A stretch of 64,000 nucleotides of DNA from DATBLE01 sp963764565 (GTDB lineage Bacteria > Actinomycetota > Thermoleophilia > Gaiellales > Gaiellaceae). The position numbers were made by a program, and so were the translations under genes. Below the pieces are notes generated by a model, which was given only the letters and a program-made list of their open reading frames with translations, did no database searches and was not told the origin of the DNA. The stretch lies in NCBI GenBank assembly GCA_963764565.1, contig CAVXTD010000018.1:16613-80612 (forward strand). Reading direction: 5' to 3'. Shown piece after piece: positions 17,527 through 27,292 of the stretch; position 1 is the stretch's first letter, and each line of letters begins with the position of its first letter.

Positions 17527-18181
17527 CTACGAGCTCGCGCCCAGTGCTCCGCGCGCGGCAGGCGGATCGTGCCTCCTCCCGGCAATCTGACGGCCAGGCC
17601 GTGCAGGCCGCCCGAGACGATCGTGTGCGTCGCCTCGATCCCGAGGAGCCGGATCCGCTCGAAGCCGCGCAGCGAGCTCTCCGGGCTGACCCCGGGAATG
17701 CCCGGCAGCCAGCGGTCGAGCGAGCCGTGCACGATCGCGAGCCTGCGGCCGTCGAGTGTCGAGACGTCGAGGCGGTCGGGAATCCACGGGGCGAGGCCGA
17801 TCACGGTCGAGACGCGCGGGTGGTCGGCGGCGGCGATCGAGACGGCGCCGCCCATCGAGAAGCCGAGCAGGGCGATCTCCTCCGCGCCGCCGTCGGCCGC
17901 GAGCGCGATCGCGGCGCGGCAGTCCTCGATGCACGAGGTCAGCTGCCGCCAGGACTTGATCCGGTAGCGCACCTCGACGAACGAGATCCCGGGGAACTCC
18001 GGCGCGAGCCGCCCGACCAGCCATTCCAGCGTCGCGCTCCACGTCCCATGCGCCTCGCGGCCCGTTCCGCCGTTCACGCAGACGACACCCCGGGGGCCTC
18101 CCGGGTTCGTCACGCGCGCCTCGGCGCCGGTTGCCAGCGACGTGGCTATCGCGACCTGCAGCCTGGCGACGCCGTGCTCAT
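17527..18181 (-). CDS. Alpha/beta-hydrolase (dienelactone-hydrolase-like), 3' end lost
   Basis: This has the alpha/beta-hydrolase core: GVVCVNGGTG (oxyanion region), nucleophile elbow GFSMGG, LAPWIPD, and AIVHGSLDRWLPG with the acidic residue. A HGL segment near the end holds the probable catalytic His. It starts at ATG 18181, overlapping the ABC permease stop. One break near 18145 joins MSTA to LQVAIATSLATG. After PRAEHWARA the frame runs on through the tRNA-Ala fragment to 17307 into sequence antisense to the binding-protein gene, so the natural C-terminus was probably cut off when the tRNA scar formed. Substrate unknown. Confidence 0.65.
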
Positions 18182-18952
18182 CCGGTCGCCTCGGCGCGGC
18201 GCAGCCCGCCGAGCGCCCACAGGGAGAAGAGGCCGATCAGGCCGAAGGCGACCCCGAAGGCGATTCCCGACCTCGACGGGCTGGCCGGCGAGCAGGCTGC
18301 GGCACGCCTCGAGCAGGCGGGTGACCGGGTTGCCGACCGCGAGCGCGTGGATCCAGCCGCGCAGCAGCGCGAGCGGCACGTAGACGGGCGCGAGGAAGAG
18401 CACCAGGAAGACCGGCGTCTGCATGATCGGGCCGGCCTGGACCGACTGGAACCGCATCGCCACCCCGCAGGCCCAGAGGAGGAAGGCGATGTTGACGAGC
18501 ACGGCCAGGGTATAGAGGCCGACGAGGTCGATGCCGTCGCCCTTGATCTTCATCCCGGCGAGCAACGCGACGCCCGTCACCACCGCCGCCGTGATCAGCC
18601 AGCGGCTGACCGCGCCGAGCGCGTAGCCGGCGACGATCCCGCTCCGGCGCGAGGCCGCGAGCATCAGGCGGCGCGAGAAGCCGTACTCGAAGTCGCGTGC
18701 GATCCCGAAGCCCGTGAACACCCCGCCGAACGCGGCCGACTGGAGCAGGACGAACACGAACTGGAAGCCGGAGTAGCCCGGCGCGTAGTCGAAGCCCGGC
18801 ACGTGGCGCAGCCGCGAGAGGCCGCCTGCGAAGGCGGCGAAGTTGAGCAGCGGGAACATCAGGCCCGGGAAGAGCAGCGACGGGTTGTGCAGCACGTTGT
18901 GGATCGTCCGCCAGCCGACCGCGAGCGCCACCGAGCGGAAGCCGCCCTTCAT
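18178..18952 (-). CDS. ABC-2 type exporter permease (second)
   Basis: This is an ABC-2 family membrane protein of about 255 residues with six predicted helices. Visible are an N-terminal amphipathic part, LLFPGLMFPLLNFAAFAGGL, GFQFVFVLLQSAAFGGVFTGFGIARDFEYGF, a run WLITAAVVTGVALLAG, and the late motif ALAVGNPVTRLLEACRSLL typical of drug or polysaccharide exporters. One frame break near 18262 precedes the last helix (GLIGLFSLWALGGLRR). ATG 18952 overlaps the first permease, and the stop overlaps the hydrolase. With the DrrA-like ATPase it makes a heterodimeric exporter; cargo unknown. Confidence 0.8.
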
Positions 18953-19728
18953 GTCCGGGTCATCCTCTCCCTGAGCGCGACGGCCGAGGCCCCGACCGCG
19001 ACGACGAGCAGCCCCGCCGAGATCGCAAACGCGAGGCCGAGCGCCTCGCCGTTCCAGCCCTCGATGATCAGGCTGCGCACGCCCTCGATCAGGTACGAGA
19101 CCGGGTTGACCGTCGCCGCCCAGCGGAACCAGTCGACCTCGATCAGGTTCCGCGGGAAGTTCATCGAGGAGATGATCAGGAACACGAAGAGCACCGGGAA
19201 CAGCCCCTGGACCGACTCGCTCGAGCCGGTGCGGAGCGCCATGAACAGGCCGACGGCGCCGAAGCCGATCGCGATCAGCGACCGAGAGCACGAGCAGGAC
19301 GGCGACCCCGCCGGCGCCCGAGGCCGGCCGCACGTCCACCGCATAGCCGACGCCGACGTAGACGACCGCCTGGAGGAGCGCGACGGCGGAAACGCCCGCG
19401 AGCTGCCCGGCGACCAGGCCGACGCCGCGCAGCGGTGTGAGCGCGAGACGGTTGAGGAAGCCGGTCTGGATGTCGCGCGCCAGGTCGGTGCCGGCGTTCA
19501 TCGTCGCGAACAGCGCACCCTGGAGGAACGGGAATCGCGAGCGCGAAGGCGACGAAACGATCGGTCGGGAATCCGCGGATCAGTGTGGCCGGCTGGAGGC
19601 CGCCCGAGGTCACGGCGAGCAGGCTGAGCGGGAAGATCACCGGCGCGACGACGTTCGCCGGCTGGCGCGCCTGCCGGACGACCGAGCGGCGGGCGAGCTG
19701 GTAGACCTGCGCGCCGACAGCAGCTCAC
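18949..19728 (-). CDS. ABC-2 type exporter permease (first, frameshifted)
   Basis: This is a DrrB-like permease of about 255 residues. It opens with VYQLARRSVVRQARQPANVV, the cytosolic N-terminus of the family. It contains GALFATMNAGTDLARDIQTGFLNRLALTPL and the hallmark TVNPVSYLIEGVRSLI. The frame breaks near 19715, 19530 and 19275. GTG 19728 overlaps the ATPase stop; the stop TGA 18949-18951 overlaps the second permease. It pairs with that permease to form the pore. Confidence 0.8.
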
Positions 19729-20708
19729 GTCGCGGCCGGCTCGGTCTCGGCTTCCGCCTCCGCGGCCGCGCCCTCGAGCGTGCGGCCGGTCTTCTCGAGG
19801 AAGACGTCGTCGAGCGAGGGAGCGTGCAGCTGGAGGTTGGCCGGGTGGAGGTTCTCGGCGTCGAGCGCCCGGACGATCTCGACCAGCGCCAGCTCGCCCC
19901 GCTCGCACCGGACTGCAACGCTGTCCGGAGAGATCTCGACGAGCTCGCCGAAGCGGCGCAGGATCTCTGCGAGCCGCCCGCGCTGCTCAGGGTCGGCGGG
20001 CACGACCTCGACCGTCGGCCGTCCGATCTCTGCCTTGAGAGCCTCCGGCGTGCCCTCGGCAACGATGTGCCCGTGGTCGATGATCCCGACCCGGTCGGCG
20101 AGAACGTCTGCCTCCTCGAGGTACTGCGTCGTGAGAAAGACGGTCACGCCCTCGTCCTTCGCGAGACGGCCGACCTCGCGCCAGAGCGCCGTGCGGCTCT
20201 GCGGGTCGAGGCCGGTCGTCGGCTCGTCGAGGAAGAGCAGGCGCGGGCGGTGGACGAGCGCGAGAGCGAGGTCGAGGCGGCGTTTCATCCCACCCGAGTA
20301 CGTCCGCACCCGGCGGTCGGCGGCGAGCGACAGGCCGACGCGGTCGAGCAGCTCGTCGCCGCGCCTCGCCCGCTCGTGGCGGGGAATGCCGTGCAGGGCG
20401 GACTGAAGGCGGAGATGGTCGCGGCCCGAGAGCAGCGGGTCGAGCGCCGCCTCCTGGAGGGCCGCGCCGATCGCAGAGCGGACCTTCGGCCCTTCCTTGA
20501 CGATGTCGAATCCGGCGACGCGCGCGGTGCCCGAGGTTGGCGGCAAGAGCGTCGTCAGCATGTGCACGGTCGTCGACTTGCCGGCGCCGTTCGGGCCGAG
20601 AAAGCCGTAGATCTCGCCGGGTGCGACGGTCAGATCGATTCCGTCAACGGCGCGCACGTCCTTGAACTCCCGCACGAGCGCTTCGGCTTCGATGCCGTTC
20701 TGGTCCAT
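19725..20708 (-). CDS. DrrA-like ABC exporter ATPase
   Basis: This is an intact 327-residue ATPase. Walker A GPNGAGKS, Q-loop ALQEAALDPLL, signature YSGGMKRRLD, Walker B LLFLDEPTTGLDP, and the switch TTQYLEEAD are all present. The C-terminal extension of about 90 residues ends with LHAPSLDDVFLEKTGRTLEG, the usual DrrA/CcmA-group tail. It is first in an operon with two permeases and the hydrolase. Members export drugs, lipids or glycans; nothing here identifies the cargo. The basic/acidic balance and codon use match its neighbours. Confidence 0.9.
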   Translation of the reverse strand: MDQNGIEAEALVREFKDVRAVDGIDLTVAPGEIYGFLGPNGAGKSTTVHMLTTLLPPTSGTARVAGFDIVKEGPKVRSAIGAALQEAALDPLLSGRDHLRLQSALHGIPRHERARRGDELLDRVGLSLAADRRVRTYSGGMKRRLDLALALVHRPRLLFLDEPTTGLDPQSRTALWREVGRLAKDEGVTVFLTTQYLEEADVLADRVGIIDHGHIVAEGTPEALKAEIGRPTVEVVPADPEQRGRLAEILRRFGELVEISPDSVAVRCERGELALVEIVRALDAENLHPANLQLHAPSLDDVFLEKTGRTLEGAAAEAEAETEPAAT

Positions 20709-20836
20709 CGCCCGACTCTAGCGATGGGCCGCCGCTACCCTCCCGGAGGCGGCCCGGCAACGCTCGCCGGCTACGAGCCGTCGGCCGCGGACGGATCCCG
20801 CACAAACGTGGTCGAGGTTCCGATCACGCTCAAGGG
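20709..20836. other. Gap between exporter ATPase and birA
   Basis: This holds the promoter side of the exporter operon. A short plus-strand frame (20724-20840, ending VEVPITLKG) is open, but it has no ribosome site and no family I recognise. It may be a gene remnant. Confidence 0.3.
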
Positions 20837-21590
<754 letters not shown>

Positions 21591-21626
21591 AGTGCCGGAC
21601 GCGGTAAAAACGTCCCATTTGCAGGA

Positions 21627-21654
21627 CTGTTAACAGTGCCTGGCACTGTTACAG
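21627..21654. repeat. Palindrome supplying the stop codon of fdhA
   Basis: CTGTTAACAGTGCC (21627-21640) and GGCACTGTTACAG (21642-21654) form a hairpin with one bulge. The right arm includes TTA 21649-21651, the TAA stop of the minus-strand formate dehydrogenase gene. The core (AACAGTG...CACTGTTA) is related to the other palindromes of this window. It lies between two same-strand genes and would end or stabilise the fdh transcript. Confidence 0.7.
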
Positions 21655-24354
21655 CGCCTCTACCCGAACCGCCGAGACCTTGTACTCCGGGGTCCCGATC
21701 AGCGGGTCGCCGACGTCGTGGAGCAGCCAGTTCACCTTCGCCTGCGCGAAGTGGAGCGACATCCAGACGAGGCCGGGATAGACACGCTCGGAGTAGTGCG
21801 CCTCCGCCTCCAGCTCGCCGCGCCGGGAGACGAGCCGGGCGACGTCACCGTCCGCGATCCCCAGCGCCCGCGCGTCGTCGGCATGGATCTCGAAGAACGG
21901 CGCCTCCTGCTTGTCGAGGATCCCGCCCTCGCGCATCGTCATCGTCGCCGAGTTGTAGTGGTAGAGCGTCCGCCCGGTGGTGAGGACGAACGGGTACTCC
22001 GAGTCGGGCTGCTCGATCGGCGGCTGGTACTCGACCGGGAAGAACCTCCCCCGCCCGCCGGGCAGGGCCGGCGCCGGCGCGTGCAGGTACGGCGTGCCCG
22101 GATGCTCGCGGTCGGGGCACGGCCATTGCAGGCCGTGCTCCTCGATGCGGTCGTAGCGGATCCCGTACCAGTTCGGCGCTAGGTCGGCGTACTCGTCCCA
22201 GACCTCCTCGGCGGAGGCGTAGTCGGGCCAGCGCGCGCCGAGAGCCCGCGCCAGGTCACAGACGATCCGCCAGTCCTCGCGCGCCTCGCCGGGGCAGTCG
22301 AGCGCCTTCCGCACCCGGTTCACCCGCCGCTCCGTGTTCGTGAACGTCCCGTCCTTCTCGGCGAAGCTGGACGCCGGCAGCACGACGTCGGCGTAGCGCC
22401 GGGTGGAGTCGTTGAGGAAGATGTCCTGCGAGACGATGAACTCGCAGCCGTCGAGCCCCTCCTCGACGTGGTGCGCGTTCGGCTCGGTCTGCGCCGGGTT
22501 CTCGCCGACCAGGTACAGCGCTTTCACCCGCCCGTCGTGCAGGCCGGAGACGATCTGGTCGAGCCGGTACCCCGGCGTCTCCGGCACCTCGACGCCCCAG
22601 GCCTCGGAGAACTTCCGCCGGATCTCTGGATCGTCGACCGCCTGGTAGCCGGGCAGGTACGCCGGGTTCGCGCCGGAGTCGTTCAGGCCCTGGACGTTGT
22701 TCTGCCCGCGCAGCGCGTTCAGCCCGGTCGACTCGTAGCCGAGGTGGCCGGTCATCAGCACGAGATTCGCGAGCGACCAGATGTTGTCGACGCCGCACGC
22801 GTGCTCGGTGATCCCGAGCGTGTAGAAGATCGCCGCGTGCCGCTCGGCCGCGTACTCGCGTGCCGTCGTGCGGATCGACTCGGCCGGGACGCCCGTGACC
22901 TCCGCCGCCTCCTCGGGCGTGTAGCGCGAGACGACCTCGCGCACCTGGTCGAAGCCTTCGGTGTGCGCGCGGATGTAGTCCTCGTCCTGGAGCCCCTCCT
23001 CGAGGATCACGTTCATCATCGCGTTCAGCAGCCAGACGTCCGTGCCGGGGCGCAGCTGGAGGTGGCGCTTGGCGAGCTTCGTCAGCCAGATCTTGCGCGG
23101 ATCGGCGACGACGAGCGTCGCCCCGTTGCGCACCGCCTTCTTGATCCGCAGCGCCAGCACCGGGTGCGCTTCGGTCGTGTTCGACCCGATCACGAGCAGG
23201 AACCGGTCGTTCTCGATCTCCGGGATCGAGTTGGTGCTTGCTCCTCTGCCGAACGACCTGACCAGGCCGTAAAGGGTCGGAGCGTGTCAGGTCGCTTCGC
23301 AGGAGTGGACGGAGTTCGTCCCGATCACCCCCCGCGCCAGCTTTTGAATCAGGTAGTTCTCCTCGTTCGTCAGCCGCGCGGAGGCGAGCACGCCGACCGC
23401 CTGTGGGCCATAACGGTCACGTACCAGGGACAGTCCCTCGGACGCGGCCGAAAGGGCCTCGTCCCACGTCGCTTCGCGCAGCTCGCCGTCCTCGCCGCGG
23501 ACGAGCGGCTTCGTCAGCCGGTCGGGGTGGTGGACGAAGTTGAACGAGAAGCGACCCTTGACGCAGAGGTTGCCGTCGTTCGAGACGTAGCCCGGGTCCG
23601 AGGTGACCTTGACGATCCGCTTCGTCTCCGGGTCGACATTCAGGTCGAGCTGGCAGCCGACGCCGCAGAACGTGCAGGTCGTCTTCGTCTTGGTCAAGTG
23701 CGCTTCGTGCTGCGCCGGCGCTCCCTCGACGAACTTCTCGTACAGCGCACCCGTCGGGCAGACCGAGAGGCAGCCGCCGCAGAGCTCGCACTCGGTGTCG
23801 AGCCACGACCGCCCCCACGTCGGGACGACGCGTGCTTCCGGGCCGCGCCCCTCGAGCGAAAGCGCCGAGCACTGCATCACCTCCTGCGTGTAGCGGACGC
23901 AGCGAGCGCAGAGAATGCAGGCCTCAGGGTCGTAGCCCATCAGGCGGTCGCCGTCCTCGTAGGGCTCGCGCGCTGCGTCGGGCAGCACGAGCGGCGCCGA
24001 GACACCGAGGTCGTCGGCGAGCTGCATCAGCTCGTTCGGGCGGCCTGCCGGGTTCGCGTTCAGGTGCTCGGCGAGCAGCATCTCGGTCAGCGTGCGCTGG
24101 AGCTGCGGCACGATCGAGTTGGTCGAGACGACCATCCCCTCGGCGACCCGGGTGGCGCAGGCGGGCAGCGGCCGCGGGGAGCCCTCGACGCCGACGACGC
24201 ACATCCGGCAGCCGCCGTACGGGTCGAGCCTGTCGTCGTGGCAGAGCGTCGGCACGAAGACGTCGTTGCGGGCGAGCGCGTGCACAAGAAGCTCACCTTC
24301 GGGCGCGGAGACCTCACGGCCGTCGAGGGTGAAGGAGACTACGGAGCCAGGCAT
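21649..24354 (-). CDS. fdhA: Selenocysteine-containing NAD-dependent formate dehydrogenase, catalytic subunit
   Basis: This is about 901 residues when the in-frame UGA at 23287-23289 is read as selenocysteine (residue 356). An N-terminal [2Fe-2S] NuoG-like domain has Cys 38, 49, 52 and 66. Two ferredoxin clusters are CILCARC (146-152, plus Cys162) and CELCGGCLSVCP (189-199). The Mo/W-bis-MGD domain opens with CTFCGVGC (227-234, plus Cys264) and continues through GTNSVHSCEAT-U-HAPT to IGSNTTEAHPVL, NDSGANPAYLPGY and the C-terminal molybdopterin-binding TGRTLYHYNSATMT. The sequence either side of UGA is in the same frame and matches the family position occupied by Sec or Cys. The HxxxCxxCxxxxxC cluster of NuoG/FdsA is missing: the segment reads EHLNANPAGRPNELMQ. 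It oxidises formate to CO2 and passes electrons to FdhB. Confidence 0.9.
23245..23289 (-). promoter_or_regulatory. Selenocysteine UGA codon and candidate bacterial SECIS
   Basis: Bases 23287-23289 read TGA on the minus strand, between EAT and HAPT codons. Right after it the mRNA can fold. ACCTGAC, which includes the UGA, pairs with GTCAGGT 23 bases on. Inside, CGACC can pair with GGTCG in an alternative fold. A stem-loop starting within about 15-30 bases of UGA is what the bacterial elongation factor SelB needs. The fold was made by eye. selA, selB and selC are not in this window. Confidence 0.6.
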
Positions 24355-24617
24355 CGCGTCCTCAAGCTTTTCGCCTCGGCTGCCACTTTCGCCCTGCGCG
24401 CGGACGGCACGCTGCGCAGGGTCGCGCCGTCCACCCAGACCGGCTTCCACTTCCGGCCGGGATGCTCGAGTGCGACGTACGACTCGCGCCCACGGACGCG
24501 GAGGCGGACCAGGGCTGTGCGCCCGACGATGCAGACCCGCGTGACGTCGATCGGGCTGCGTGGATACACGGTCTTGACGGCGTGCACGATCGGTGCCACG
24601 GGCTGGGCGACGATCAT
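24339..24617 (-). CDS. Small protein of unknown function between fdhB and fdhA
   Basis: This is 92 residues. ATG 24617 overlaps the fdhB stop (ATGA), and its 3' end overlaps the fdhA start by about 15 bases, so it is translationally coupled to both. The sequence has a compact middle (VTRVCIVGRTALVRLRVRGR) and a basic tail (SARRAKVAAEAKSLRTR). It has one Cys near residue 30 and one near the end, and no CxxC. I recognise no family. Its place suggests a chaperone, cofactor-insertion or subunit role for this dehydrogenase, by position only. Confidence 0.6.
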   Translation of the reverse strand: MIVAQPVAPIVHAVKTVYPRSPIDVTRVCIVGRTALVRLRVRGRESYVALEHPGRKWKPVWVDGATLRSVPSARRAKVAAEAKSLRTRCLAP

Positions 24618-26047
24618 CCCAGCGCCTCGGTCAGCTCGGGCCAATGGCGGAGGACCGACTGCACCGGAAGCGGCGACGCCTGGCCGAGGCCGCAGATCGA
24701 GGTCTGCGCCATCGCCTCGAGCCATTCGTCGACCTTAGCGCGCGTCATCGCCGCCCGGCCGTGCTGCAACTCCTCGGCGACGTGATGGAGCGCACGGTTC
24801 CCGATCCGGCACGGCGTGCACTTCTGGCACGACTCCTCGGCGAAGAACCGCATCGTCTCCGAGAGCAGCCGCAGCACCGGGTACGAGGAGGGAAAGACCT
24901 GCACCGCCGCCGAGCCCGGGCCGGCGCCCCACTCGCGCAGCGCGTCGCGGGTGAGCGGCACGTCGAGCGCGCCAGGCGGCAGGATCCCGCTCGCCGCACC
25001 GCCGGGAACGACCGAGCCGACCTCGGCGGTCGCGCCGCCGGCGTAGTCGTCGATCAGCTGCCGCGCCGTCACGTCGAGCGGCGCCTCGTAGCAGCCGGGC
25101 TCGCGGACTGCGCCCGAGACCGACCAGAGCCGGGCCGGCGTCCACTCGCCGCGGACGACCCGAGCCACGTTCGCCAGCGTCTCGACGTTGTTGATCAGCG
25201 TCGGGCGGCCGAGGTAGCCGGACTGCGCAGGAAACGGCGGGCGCAGCCGCGGCATCCCACGACGGCCCTCCATCGACTCGAGCATCGCCGTCTCCTCGCC
25301 GCAGACGTACGAGCCGGCGCCGACGACGATCTCGACTCGGAGGCCGCGCGCGGCGATCGCCTCCCGGAGGCGCGCCCGGGAGGTCGCGTACTCCTCGCGC
25401 AGGTAGATGTACGCCTCGTCGGTCTCGCAGAAGCGCATCGCGACGGCGAGCCCCTCGAGCAGAAGCTGAGGCCGGAGCTCCATCACATACCGGTCCTTGA
25501 TCGTCCCGGGCTCGCCCTCGTCGGCGTTGACGATCACGACGCGCGGGCCCGGCTCGCGGCGGACGGCGTCCCACTTCCGCCAGGTCGGGAAGCCGGCGCC
25601 GCCCATCCCGGTGAGGCCGGAGGCCTCGAGCGCGGCGAGGACATCGTCCTGTGCCAGCTCCGGCGGCTCGCGCAGCTCGTCCGGCTCGAGCAGGAACCCG
25701 TTCGCCCGGTGGGTGACTCCGCCGACGATCTCGTCTCCTTCCATCCGGACGGGGGCGAGGTCGCAGTGGCCGACGCAGGCGACCGCGAGCGCGCCGTCCG
25801 CGTCGGCGCCCAGGCAGTCGCACACCGGCCCGGTGCAGACGCGCGCGACGTCGAGCGGCTCGCGCAGGAAGGAGTAGAAGGAGACGACCTCGTGCACCTC
25901 TCCGCGGCGGATGTTCATGTGGTCGGCGAGCGCGTCCGCGAGCTCGGGCGTCAGCGGACCGACCTCGCGGCGGATGCGACCGAGGTTGTCGAGGAGCCGT
26001 GTCCGCGCTGGTGGCAGCTCCGGCAGGAGCGAGGTGAGGGCGAGCAC
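24614..26047 (-). CDS. fdhB: Formate dehydrogenase NuoE-NuoF fusion subunit (NADH/FMN)
   Basis: This is an intact 477-residue diaphorase subunit. Residues about 1-100 are a NuoE-like [2Fe-2S] thioredoxin fold (EVVSFYSFL, CTGPVCDCLGA, CVGHCDLAP: four cysteines). The remainder is NuoF: GMGGAGFPTWRKW (NADH), VNADEGEPGTIKDRY (FMN), GAGSYVCGEETAML, and the [4Fe-4S] motif ESCQKCTPCRIG. It accepts electrons from FdhA and reduces NAD+. Fusion of the NuoE and NuoF parts is seen in several NAD-linked formate dehydrogenases. GTG 26047 starts the operon fdhB-orf-fdhA. Confidence 0.9.
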   Translation of the reverse strand: MLALTSLLPELPPARTRLLDNLGRIRREVGPLTPELADALADHMNIRRGEVHEVVSFYSFLREPLDVARVCTGPVCDCLGADADGALAVACVGHCDLAPVRMEGDEIVGGVTHRANGFLLEPDELREPPELAQDDVLAALEASGLTGMGGAGFPTWRKWDAVRREPGPRVVIVNADEGEPGTIKDRYVMELRPQLLLEGLAVAMRFCETDEAYIYLREEYATSRARLREAIAARGLRVEIVVGAGSYVCGEETAMLESMEGRRGMPRLRPPFPAQSGYLGRPTLINNVETLANVARVVRGEWTPARLWSVSGAVREPGCYEAPLDVTARQLIDDYAGGATAEVGSVVPGGAASGILPPGALDVPLTRDALREWGAGPGSAAVQVFPSSYPVLRLLSETMRFFAEESCQKCTPCRIGNRALHHVAEELQHGRAAMTRAKVDEWLEAMAQTSICGLGQASPLPVQSVLRHWPELTEALG

Positions 26048-26088
26048 GTCCGTGATCCGATTATCGCTGGCGTCGGTACTGTCAGCCG

Positions 26089-26511
26089 ATGGCGCCGATC
26101 GAGAGCAGCCGTCTGCTGCCCCATCCGCCCGAGCGGGTGTTCGAGTTCCTGGCCGACCTGAACAACCACTGGCAGCTCGAGGACGCCTTCATCGCGCTGA
26201 ACGGAGTGGGCAACGGCGGAGGGCGCATCCGGATCCGCGGGCCGCTCGGGATCGCACGGGAGGCGCGGACCGAGCTCGTCTCCGTGGCCGCGCCGGCGTG
26301 CCTGGAAGGCCGGGCCTCGATCGGCCGGCGAACGGCCGGGCTCGTCACCTGGGAGATCGTGGCAGCCGAAGCCGGGTCGCGAGTGTCGCTCTCGGCGGAG
26401 GTCGAGCGGGCATCGGTCGCCGACCGGCTGCTGCTGGCACTCGGCGGGCGCCGCTGGCTCAGGCGGCGCTTCGAGCGCGTGCTCGAGACACTCGGCCGCC
26501 GCCTCGCGTGA
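26089..26511 (+). CDS. SRPBCC-family ligand-binding protein
   Basis: This is 140 residues with the START/polyketide-cyclase helix-grip pattern: IESSRLLPHPPERVFEFLADL at the start and a long C-terminal helix (RWLRRRFERVLETLGRRL). Such proteins bind hydrophobic ligands, and the specific ligand cannot be told. It is divergent from fdhB (41 bases between starts). Its last 53 bases overlap the convergent PAP2 gene. Confidence 0.75.
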   Translation: MAPIESSRLLPHPPERVFEFLADLNNHWQLEDAFIALNGVGNGGGRIRIRGPLGIAREARTELVSVAAPACLEGRASIGRRTAGLVTWEIVAAEAGSRVSLSAEVERASVADRLLLALGGRRWLRRRFERVLETLGRRLA

Positions 26512-27013
26512 CCAGCAGCCAGGCGCCGAGCGCGATCGCCGAGCCGAGCAAGGCTCCGGCGAGAACGTCTGTCGGGTAGTGGACGCCGAGCCAGACCCGC
26601 GAGAACGCGATCAGCGCGGCAAGGCCGAGCAGGGGCCAGCGCAGCCGGCGGTGGACGAGGCCGACCGCGACCGCCGCGGCAAACGCACCCGCCGCGTGCC
26701 CCGACGGCATGGCACCCGAATGCGGCACGGCAACCAGCGGGTGGACAGCCGGGTCGACGAGCGACGGCCGCGGCCGGTCGAACACGGACTTCAGCCTGAT
26801 TGCAAGCCCGTCGGCGGCCAGGTAGCAGACCGCGCCGAGCAACGCCGCGACGGGAAGTCGCCGGCGCGAAACCACGTCGGCGACGAGCCCGATCCCGACG
26901 ATCAGCACGCTCTTCACCCACCAGTCGGAGAGGTGCTCGAAGCACCAGTTCGCGGGGCCCCAGTGCAGATGCTGGACGGCCTCGACGACCGCGCGGTCCC
27001 AGCGGGCGATCAC
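26459..27013 (-). CDS. PAP2-type membrane phosphatase
   Basis: This is 184 residues with five to six helices and the three acid-phosphatase motifs: KSVFDRPRP, PSGHAAG and SRVWLGVHYPTD. It dephosphorylates lipid pyrophosphates or phosphatidate at the membrane, for example undecaprenyl pyrophosphate. The start (MIARWDRAVVEAVQHLHW) is typical of this small actinobacterial group. Its 3' end overlaps the SRPBCC gene on the other strand. Confidence 0.88.
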   Translation of the reverse strand: MIARWDRAVVEAVQHLHWGPANWCFEHLSDWWVKSVLIVGIGLVADVVSRRRLPVAALLGAVCYLAADGLAIRLKSVFDRPRPSLVDPAVHPLVAVPHSGAMPSGHAAGAFAAAVAVGLVHRRLRWPLLGLAALIAFSRVWLGVHYPTDVLAGALLGSAIALGAWLLVTRGGGRVSRARARSAA

Positions 27014-27057
27014 CCGCCCAGCGTAGTCCGATTGCCTGAGTTGCCCGGCTCGACCGC

Positions 27058-27292
27058 GTGGCCGGCGGCGCTTCGATCAGCTACCTGGCTCCGTTCTCCC
27101 ACGAGGATGCCCGCCGCGAGTTCGAGACGTTCGCCGCCGAGGCCAAGTGTGGACGGCGAGCGCCTCTACGACCGACTTGGCTGGACGCGTCTCGGCGTCG
27201 TCCCGGGGCACGCTCTATTCCCGGACGGGCGGCTCTCCGACACGACCTTCTTCTGGAAGAGGATCGACGATAGCCTCGCGGATCAGAGATGA
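27058..27292 (+). pseudogene. GNAT acetyltransferase with its middle deleted
   Basis: The first frame (from 27058) gives SYLAPFSHEDARREFETFAAE, the usual N-terminus of a GNAT N-acetyltransferase. It then jumps near 27145 to another frame giving RLYDRLGWTRLGVVPGHALF and SDTTFFWKRI, the usual C-terminus. About 100 residues with the acetyl-CoA-binding motif are missing, so it cannot work. Its stop overlaps the start of the next gene (ATGA). Confidence 0.65.

Noticed and set aside
17490..17530. A complete tRNA-Ala gene
   Set aside because: Only the T-arm and 3' acceptor strand fit; no anticodon arm or 5' acceptor could be found in the preceding bases.
18131..19627. A 498-codon plus-strand frame opposite the ABC exporter permeases
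   Set aside because: Composition is that of antisense high-GC sequence and no domain is visible; the minus strand encodes clear ABC-2 permeases.
23194..23286. A frameshift or pseudogene in fdhA
   Set aside because: Both halves are in the same phase and only a single TGA separates them at the known selenocysteine position, so Sec recoding is the better reading.
22468..24738. A 756-codon open frame on the plus strand opposite the formate dehydrogenase
   Set aside because: It is low-complexity (Arg, Ala, Val, Glu, Asp rich) and is the antisense shadow of fdhA; the minus-strand protein has conserved motifs throughout.
24593..26161. A 522-codon plus-strand frame opposite fdhB
   Set aside because: Shadow of an intact NuoE-NuoF fusion gene with all cluster and flavin motifs.
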